Source: an uncultured Holophagales bacterium | GTDB taxonomy: Bacteria; Acidobacteriota; Thermoanaerobaculia; UBA5066 | DNA: 5,153 nucleotides | Assembly (NCBI GenBank): GCA_937864895.1 | Contig: CALMDF010000022.1 | Location: 1 to 5,153, forward strand | Direction of reading: 5' to 3' | Shown here: positions 1 to 5,153 of the stretch, in pieces | Position numbering within the stretch: position 1 is the stretch's first letter | How the letters are laid out: every line of letters begins with the position of its first letter | Notes under the pieces: generated by a model | Databases searched by the model: none | What the model saw: only the letters and a program-made list of their open reading frames with translations | What the model was told of the DNA's origin: nothing | Made by a program: the position numbers and the translations under genes

Positions 1-998
<998 letters not shown>

Positions 999-1074
999 AA
1001 AATTCTTGAGGCGCGAAGTGATCGCACGAAACTAAATGACGACTCGATTCTGGGACTTGGTAAGTAATCAAGTT
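999..1074 (+). other. 23S-5S internal transcribed spacer
   Basis: About 76 bases separate the two rRNAs. I find no tRNA cloverleaf and no open reading frame in it. A small inverted repeat, ACTTG at 1055-1059 with CAAGT at 1069-1073, sits directly before the 5S 5' end and could form a short hairpin used in precursor processing. That role is inferred from position only. The spacer is AT-richer than the protein genes downstream. Confidence 0.75.
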
Positions 1075-1193
1075 TTCCGGTGGCCATATCGAAGGGGTCC
1101 CACCCGTTCCCATTCCGAACACGGCAGTTAAGCCCTTCGGAGCCGATGGTACTGCACGGGTTAACTGTGTGGGAGAGTAGGACGCCGCCGGAA
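1075..1193 (+). rRNA. rrf: 5S ribosomal RNA, complete
   Basis: A complete 5S rRNA of about 119 bases. The ends are set by helix I, where TTCCGGTGGC at 1075-1084 pairs with GCCGCCGGAA at 1184-1193, with one G-U pair. Typical conserved pieces follow in order: GGTCCCACCCGTTCCCATTCC near 1097-1117, CCGAACACGG near 1116-1125, the GCCGATGGTACTGC segment near 1142-1155, and GAGAGTAGG near 1173-1181. It is the last RNA of the operon, with no tRNA after it. An open frame that starts at 1080 within this gene and runs into the next one is an artefact, not a longer protein N-terminus. Confidence 0.97.
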
Positions 1194-1203
1194 ATTTATG
1201 AAT

Positions 1204-1236
1204 CGCCCGGGTTTACAGCCCGGGCGTTTCTCTTTT
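1204..1236 (+). terminator. Rho-independent terminator of the rRNA operon
   Basis: A perfect 8-bp GC stem, CGCCCGGG at 1204-1211 with CCCGGGCG at 1219-1226, encloses a 7-base loop (TTTACAG) and is followed by the U-rich tract TTTCTCTTTT at 1227-1236. It starts about 10 bases after the 5S 3' end, the usual place for an rrn terminator. It should insulate the downstream protein operon from rRNA transcription, so that operon probably needs its own promoter. Confidence 0.93.
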
Positions 1237-1254
1237 CCGCGCCGGCCGGCGCGG
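1237..1254. repeat. Perfect 18-bp palindrome after the rrn terminator
   Basis: CCGCGCCGG at 1237-1245 is followed without a gap by its exact reverse complement CCGGCGCGG at 1246-1254. It begins directly after the terminator T-tract and ends 44 bases before the ATG of the YfhO-like gene. As RNA it could form a 7-bp stem with a GGCC loop. As DNA it has the symmetry of a dimeric regulator's site. All-GC composition makes chance symmetry more likely than in balanced DNA, so no function is assigned. Confidence 0.6.
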
Positions 1255-1285
1255 CGTGTGGCGGCGATTCCCCCGCCAAAGCCAA

Positions 1286-1291
1286 TACAAT
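1286..1291 (+). promoter_or_regulatory. Possible -10 element for a leaderless transcript of the YfhO-operon
   Basis: TACAAT matches the sigma-70 family -10 consensus TATAAT at five of six positions and stands out in GC-rich surroundings. It ends 7 bases before the ATG at 1299, so transcription would begin at or next to the start codon. The lack of any Shine-Dalgarno sequence before 1299 agrees with a leaderless message. No convincing -35 hexamer is visible 16-18 bases upstream, so this remains a proposal. Confidence 0.4.
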
Positions 1292-1298
1292 CCTCCGG

Positions 1299-3671
1299 AT
1301 GACCGCCGATTCGCTTGGAGAGGGTTCCGCCCGCGGGACCGCGGTCCGGGGCGCCGCAGTCGGGCTCCTTCTCGCGGCGGCCCTCCTGGCGCCGGCGATC
1401 CTGTCCGGGGGAGTGCCCGCCCGTGGCGACCTCCCGGACTTCTTCTGGCCGATGAAGGCCTACACGGCCGAACGCTGGGCTGCCGGAGAAGTCCCTCTCT
1501 GGAACCCCCTTTCCGCGAGCGGCGAGCCGTGGCTCGCGCAGCTCCAGAGCGGCGCCCTCTACCCGGGCGACCTTCCCTTCCTCCTCGGCTGGAAGGAAGG
1601 GGCGCTCCTCGGGATCGCCCTCCACCTGGCGCTCGCGTCGGCGGGAGCGGCTTACTGGCTCTGGTCGCTCGGGGCGTCCCGGCCCGCATCTCTTCTCGCC
1701 GGGGGGCTCTTCGCGGGGGGCGGGGCGTTCCTCTCCCTCGTCCCCGTATACAACAACGCCTGCTCGGCCGCCTGGCTCCCGTGGCTCTTCGCCTGCGCGA
1801 GGCGCGTGGTGGTCGGACAGTCTAGGGGAGCCGGACTCGCCGTGGCCGTCGCCGGGGCCTTCCTGGCCGGGGAACCTGCGCTCGCGGCGGCGGGAAGCGT
1901 CGCGGCGATCGTCCTCGCCGTCTATGCCGGCACGGAAGGGGAGGCCCCCGCCACCGAGGCCCCCCGCCTCCGTCTCCTGGCCAGGGCGGGGATCCCCCTT
2001 CTCGTCGGGCTCGCCCTCGCCGGGGCGGCGCTCCTTCCGTTCGGAACGCTCCTTCGCGATTCGGAAAGACGGGAGAGCACGACCCGGGAGGAGGCTCTCG
2101 CCCAGCCCGTGGGCCGGTCCGACCTGGCCGACCTGGTCGCTCCGCCAATCGCGGAGACGACCCGCGCGCCGGCCCCGGGCCGGGGCGGCTACCTCCTGAC
2201 TCTCGCTTTCGGAGCCCTTCCTCTCCTCCTGGTCACGGGTGTCGGCGCGGGCTTTCCCGGGCGGAGGCGCCTGCTCGCGGGGCTCGCCGTCCTCGGAGCG
2301 GGCGGCTTTCTCCTGTCGCTTGGGCAGAAGGGGCTCCTGGCGCCGGTTCTCTTCGACCTCGGCGTCCTGAAGGGTCTCCGTTTCCCGGCGCGCTGGGCCG
2401 TCTTTCCGCACCTCGTTCTCGCGGTCGCGGCCGGGGCGGGACTCGACGGCTGGCTCTGGGGGAGGTTCGGCAAGGCCCCGGGCCCGGCTCCCGGAGACGA
2501 AGGCTTCGCCGAGGCCCGGGAGAACCGGGCCCGGCGGACGGTGACCCTTTCGGCCCTCGCGCTCGGGATCGCCCTCGCGGCGCTCCTCGGGGCGACGGCC
2601 TGGCTCGCGCCCGAAGCGCGGGCCTCGCGGGACCAGGTCCGCACCCTCCTCGCCGCGGCCCTGGCCCTCGCCGGAATCGGCCTCGTGGCGGCCGCCCGGA
2701 TCTCGCCCGCCGGACCTTCCCGCCGTGTGGGGACGGTCCTCGCGGCTCTCGCCGTCCTCCCCCTTCCCGTCTTCGGCGGCGAAGCGCTCGCCCCGGCGCC
2801 TGCCGGAGCGATCTCGCGGGCCCCCGGCGCGCTCGGGGAGCTCGCCCGCTCTCCCGACGGAGGGCGGGTCTTCGCCCCGGCCGGGCACGACCGGACCCTC
2901 TCGCTCCGCTGGCGATACGCCGGCGGCTCGAGCTGGGGAGAGGAGTCGGTCTCCCGGGCGTCCGCGGCGCTCGCGGGATACACCAACCTCTTCCACGGGA
3001 TCGCTTCGGTGAGCTCGGCCTCGCCGATCGGCAACCCCCGGGCGGAGCGGCTCGTCGGCGTGGCGCTCGCCGGCGGCGACCCGGCGGTTCTCCTCCCCCT
3101 CCTGAACGTGCGCCACGTGCTGACCCCGTTCCCGGCGAGGATCCCGGGCCTCCTCCCCGGCGTCGAAAAGGGCGGCGTCCACCGCTACGACGTCCGGGGC
3201 CCCTTCGGCCGCACCTGGTTCCCGCTCGAGCACCGGATCGTCTCCGACGGGGAGGCCTTCGCCGCCCTTCGCCGGCCGGGATTCGACCCCGGGAAGACGG
3301 CGCTCGTGGCCCCTCCCCCGGAGGGGACAGGCCTTCCGCCGGCGCGTCCGCGCGGCGGCTGGGCCGTGGCGCGCTTCGCGAAGGACGAGCCCGAGAGAGC
3401 GGAGCTGACGACGGACGCCTCGGCTCCTTCCCTCCTCGTCTTCACCCGCTCGTGGGACCGGGGCTGGAAGGCGAAGGTCGACGGCGTCGAGGTCCCGGTG
3501 CTGAGGGCCCAGCTCGCCTACCTCGCGGTCGTCGTCCCGGCCGGCGAGCACCGCCTCGAGCTCGCCTACCGCCCCGTCTCGTTCCGCATCGGTCTCTACG
3601 CCTCGGCGGCCGGGCTGCTCGCCCTCCTCGGCCTCGCGCTCTCGGGCCCGCCGCGAAGGGGACGTCCTTGA
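1299..3671 (+). CDS. YfhO-family polytopic membrane protein (putative GT-C-like glycosyltransferase)
   Basis: A 790-residue inner-membrane protein, within the usual size for the YfhO family. After an N-terminal membrane segment (about 16-36) comes an external loop with the family pattern: an acidic residue before the loop helix (D47), PLWNP at 66-70, G75/P77, and QSGALYP at 83-89. Further hydrophobic segments follow, with WLPW at 159-162 and the RFPARW motif at 361-366. After a membrane segment at about 477-495 lies a long soluble, probably external, domain (about 497-762). It ends in the typical YfhO C-terminal module, with RGWKAKVDG around W723 and VPAGEHRLELAYRP, and a last helix at 764-783. 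In Firmicutes, YfhO is linked to sugar modification of lipoteichoic acid. Here the substrate is unknown, and some envelope glycan or glycoprotein role is inferred. The ATG at 1299 is the first in-frame start outside the 5S gene. It has no ribosome binding site but has TACAAT just upstream. The stop overlaps pilD by 4 bases. Confidence 0.87.
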   Translation: MTADSLGEGSARGTAVRGAAVGLLLAAALLAPAILSGGVPARGDLPDFFWPMKAYTAERWAAGEVPLWNPLSASGEPWLAQLQSGALYPGDLPFLLGWKEGALLGIALHLALASAGAAYWLWSLGASRPASLLAGGLFAGGGAFLSLVPVYNNACSAAWLPWLFACARRVVVGQSRGAGLAVAVAGAFLAGEPALAAAGSVAAIVLAVYAGTEGEAPATEAPRLRLLARAGIPLLVGLALAGAALLPFGTLLRDSERRESTTREEALAQPVGRSDLADLVAPPIAETTRAPAPGRGGYLLTLAFGALPLLLVTGVGAGFPGRRRLLAGLAVLGAGGFLLSLGQKGLLAPVLFDLGVLKGLRFPARWAVFPHLVLAVAAGAGLDGWLWGRFGKAPGPAPGDEGFAEARENRARRTVTLSALALGIALAALLGATAWLAPEARASRDQVRTLLAAALALAGIGLVAAARISPAGPSRRVGTVLAALAVLPLPVFGGEALAPAPAGAISRAPGALGELARSPDGGRVFAPAGHDRTLSLRWRYAGGSSWGEESVSRASAALAGYTNLFHGIASVSSASPIGNPRAERLVGVALAGGDPAVLLPLLNVRHVLTPFPARIPGLLPGVEKGGVHRYDVRGPFGRTWFPLEHRIVSDGEAFAALRRPGFDPGKTALVAPPPEGTGLPPARPRGGWAVARFAKDEPERAELTTDASAPSLLVFTRSWDRGWKAKVDGVEVPVLRAQLAYLAVVVPAGEHRLELAYRPVSFRIGLYASAAGLLALLGLALSGPPRRGRP
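3655..3662 (+). promoter_or_regulatory. Ribosome binding site supporting the TTG start of pilD
   Basis: GAAGGGGA lies inside the end of the preceding gene, with 5 bases between it and the TTG at 3668. It is a reasonable Shine-Dalgarno match and the main reason, with protein homology, to choose that TTG. No other in-frame ATG, GTG or TTG lies close by. The next ATG (residue 30) would remove the conserved first helix and the GSFANV motif. Confidence 0.6.
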
Positions 3672-4843
3672 GACCGGAGGACGTCCTCCTCCTCCCCTTC
3701 GTCTTCGCGATCGGCGCCGTCGTCGGCTCCTTCGCCAACGTCTGCATCCACCGCATGCCGAGGGGGGAGTCGGTTGTCTCGCCGCGCTCGCGCTGCCCCG
3801 GGTGCGCGACGCCGATCGCGGCCTCGGACAACGTCCCGATCCTCTCCTGGCTCCTCCTCCGGGGACGCTGCCGCGCCTGCCGGGCTCCGATCTCCCCCCG
3901 CTACCCGCTCGTCGAGGCGCTCGTCGGCGCGCTCTTTTTCGCCGCGGCCTTCCTCCACGGCTTCGGCCCGCTGGCCCTCGCGGGGGCGATCCTCGCGACC
4001 GCGGCCGTGATCCTGACGGCGACCGACCTCGAGGCCCGGGTCCTCCCGGACGAAGTCACCCTCGGCGTCCTGGCCCTCGGCCTTCTCGTCGCCGCCTGGC
4101 GCGACCTTCCGGCAGTCCGCGCCGACGGCCTGGCGGGGTTCGCGGGGCACCTCCTCCCCGCGGCCGCGGGAGCGGCCTTCGGCGCGGCGCTCGTCTGGGG
4201 AGTGGGAGAGGCCTACCGGCTCGTCAGGGGCGCGGAAGGAATGGGGTTCGGCGACGTCAAGATGATCGCGATGATCGGGGCCTTCGTCGGCCCCGCAGGG
4301 GTCCTCCTGACCCTCTTCCTCGCCTCGGCCGTCGGGACGGTCTTCGCGGGCCTCCCGGCGCTCGCGCGAAACGTCGCCTGGAGCATCTCCTGCGCGGCGG
4401 CGCGCGGCTCGGCAGAACGGGCTTCCCGGGAAGGCCGGCGGCGAGGCCTCCTCCTCTCGCCGGACGGCGAGGTCCGCGCCGCGGGCGGACGCTGGCTCGA
4501 GATCCCGGGCGCGGTCCCGGAGGGGAGCCCGATCGAGGCGGCCGGCCCGGTCGCGCGTCCCGTCGTCGCGTTCGCGCGTCTCGCCCGTCGCCGGGCCGCC
4601 GCCGGCCGGTCGACGGCCTTCGGCCGGCTCGCCGTCGAGGACGAGACGGGAGAGTTCTTCCGGGTCCTCGCCGCGCGGGGCGGGGCGGTGCCGGGCGGCC
4701 TCCTCGTCCTCCTGTCGCGGGTCGACGTCCCCTTCGGCGTCTACCTTGCGGTGGCGTCGCTCGTCGCGTGGCAATGGGGAGGCAGGGCCCTCGAGCTCCT
4801 CGCCGCCGGCCTCGTGATCCCGGGCCGGAGCCTCCTTCCGTGA
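3668..4843 (+). CDS. pilD: Type IV prepilin peptidase / N-methyltransferase (PilD/GspO family, A24A)
   Basis: A 391-residue bifunctional membrane aspartyl protease that cleaves the leader of type IV prepilins or type II secretion pseudopilins and methylates the new N-terminus. The first helix (about 6-26) carries GSFANVCIHRMP (20-31). The cytoplasmic zinc-binding loop has C43-x2-C46 and C68-x2-C71, with the same spacing as I recall for Pseudomonas PilD, and ISPRYPLVE at 75-83. Catalytic aspartates are D120 in TDLEARVLPD (119-128) and D196 in GMGFGDVKM (191-199). The last membrane segment has the family PFG motif at 355-357. The protein is about 100 residues longer than common homologues because of an Arg/Ala/Gly-rich stretch at about 235-352 between the last two membrane helices, predicted cytoplasmic. 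The start is TTG, overlapping the previous stop as TTGA. The stop overlaps the next gene as GTGA, implying translational coupling. The pilins it serves are not in the window. Confidence 0.95.
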   Translation: MRPEDVLLLPFVFAIGAVVGSFANVCIHRMPRGESVVSPRSRCPGCATPIAASDNVPILSWLLLRGRCRACRAPISPRYPLVEALVGALFFAAAFLHGFGPLALAGAILATAAVILTATDLEARVLPDEVTLGVLALGLLVAAWRDLPAVRADGLAGFAGHLLPAAAGAAFGAALVWGVGEAYRLVRGAEGMGFGDVKMIAMIGAFVGPAGVLLTLFLASAVGTVFAGLPALARNVAWSISCAAARGSAERASREGRRRGLLLSPDGEVRAAGGRWLEIPGAVPEGSPIEAAGPVARPVVAFARLARRRAAAGRSTAFGRLAVEDETGEFFRVLAARGGAVPGGLLVLLSRVDVPFGVYLAVASLVAWQWGGRALELLAAGLVIPGRSLLP

Positions 4844-5153
4844 GCCCCTCCTCCGGCCCCTGGGAGCGGGAGGTCCGCCGCTTCGTCCTCTCGGGCCTCG
4901 TCTTCGTCTTCTTCCTCGCGGGGGCCTCCCTCGTCGCCCTGAACATGACCACGCGCTGGGCGCTCGGGCAGACGGAGGAGCGGCTCGTCGCCGAGGCGCG
5001 GGCGATCGCGAACCGTGTCGCGCAGTCGCCCGACCCGGCCGGCTCGCTGTCGTCGGACGCGGGGGCCCTGCGCCTCGTCAGGGGCTTCGCGCCGCGGCAG
5101 GGCGCTCTCTTTGACGCCTCGGCGTCCCGCGTCCTGACTGTGGCGGGCCTTCC
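4840..5153 (+). CDS. Membrane-anchored sensor protein, probable histidine kinase N-terminus (3' end outside window)
   Basis: An open frame begins at GTG 4840, overlapping the pilD stop as GTGA, and stays open for 104 codons to the window edge. GGAG at 4827-4830, 9 bases upstream, may serve as ribosome binding site. The product starts with a short basic stretch (WEREVRR, 8-14), then a membrane helix at about 15-37, then an amphipathic helix (TEERLVAEARAIANRVAQ, 45-62). A segment at about 89-104 (ALFDASASRVLTVAG) resembles the first strands of an extracytoplasmic PAS/Cache-like sensor domain. This layout is common in sensor histidine kinases, which often sit beside pil genes (PilS/NtrB type), but the kinase core lies beyond the window. 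Chemoreceptors, diguanylate cyclases and other sensors begin the same way. The GC-rich codon use and junction make the gene itself very likely; the function is an inference. Confidence 0.6.
   Translation, partial: MSPSSGPWEREVRRFVLSGLVFVFFLAGASLVALNMTTRWALGQTEERLVAEARAIANRVAQSPDPAGSLSSDAGALRLVRGFAPRQGALFDASASRVLTVAGL

Noticed and set aside
999..1074. Possible tRNA in the 23S-5S spacer
   Set aside because: No GTTCGA-type T-loop, no cloverleaf pairing and no acceptor stem could be found. The spacer is also barely long enough.
1080..1298. A 73-residue N-terminal extension of the YfhO-like protein starting at ATG 1080
   Set aside because: It would translate the 5S rRNA and the terminator hairpin. 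The family homology and first membrane helix begin after the ATG at 1299.
1161..3551. A 796-codon open frame on the minus strand, antisense to the YfhO-like gene
   Set aside because: The product is an Arg/Gly/Glu/Pro-rich low-complexity string with no family motif, and the frame runs into the 5S gene. Long antisense frames are expected opposite GC-rich genes. The plus strand carries clear YfhO motifs and membrane helices.
3452..3667. A 72-residue N-terminal extension of PilD from ATG 3452
   Set aside because: It lies wholly inside the preceding gene in another frame, is Arg/Pro/Gly-rich, and is unlike any prepilin peptidase N-terminus. The TTG at 3668 has a ribosome binding site and a normal family start.
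3596..4774. A 392-codon minus-strand open frame opposite pilD
   Set aside because: It is the complement of a gene with an intact catalytic and zinc-binding signature. Its product is charged low-complexity sequence typical of a GC-rich shadow.

Overview
The window joins the 3' end of a ribosomal RNA operon to a tightly packed, very GC-rich protein-coding operon, all on the + strand. The organism is a bacterium: the 23S and 5S rRNAs are bacterial, and the proteins are a YfhO-type membrane protein and a type IV prepilin peptidase. The protein genes are strongly GC-rich, with nearly every third codon position G or C, and they use TTG and GTG starts. The rRNA is much less GC-biased. This would suit Acidobacteriota, Myxococcota or a similar high-GC Gram-negative lineage, but I cannot fix the phylum from the sequence alone.

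Region 1-998 is the last third of 23S rRNA. It is cut by the window edge inside helix 69 (equivalent to E. coli A1913) and includes the peptidyl-transferase centre and the sarcin-ricin loop. A spacer of about 76 bases without a tRNA leads to a complete 5S rRNA (about 1075-1193). A strong intrinsic terminator (1204-1236) closes the operon, and a perfect 18-bp palindrome (1237-1254) follows directly.

Region 1299-5153 holds three genes linked by 4-base start/stop overlaps. They are a 790-residue YfhO-family polytopic membrane protein (1299-3671), a 391-residue type IV prepilin peptidase/N-methyltransferase PilD (3668-4843), and the first 104 codons of a membrane-anchored protein that looks like the N-terminus of a sensor kinase (4840 to the window end). 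The first gene has no ribosome binding site, but a TACAAT hexamer lies 7 bases upstream of its ATG, which suggests a leaderless transcript.

The layout suggests a cell-surface operon. PilD processes type IV pilin or type II secretion pseudopilin precursors, the YfhO-like protein may handle a lipid-linked sugar at the envelope, and the third gene may sense an envelope signal. The most distinctive point is an extra stretch of about 100 residues in a predicted cytoplasmic loop of PilD, between its last two membrane segments. I see no mobile element, CRISPR array or clear new defence system.
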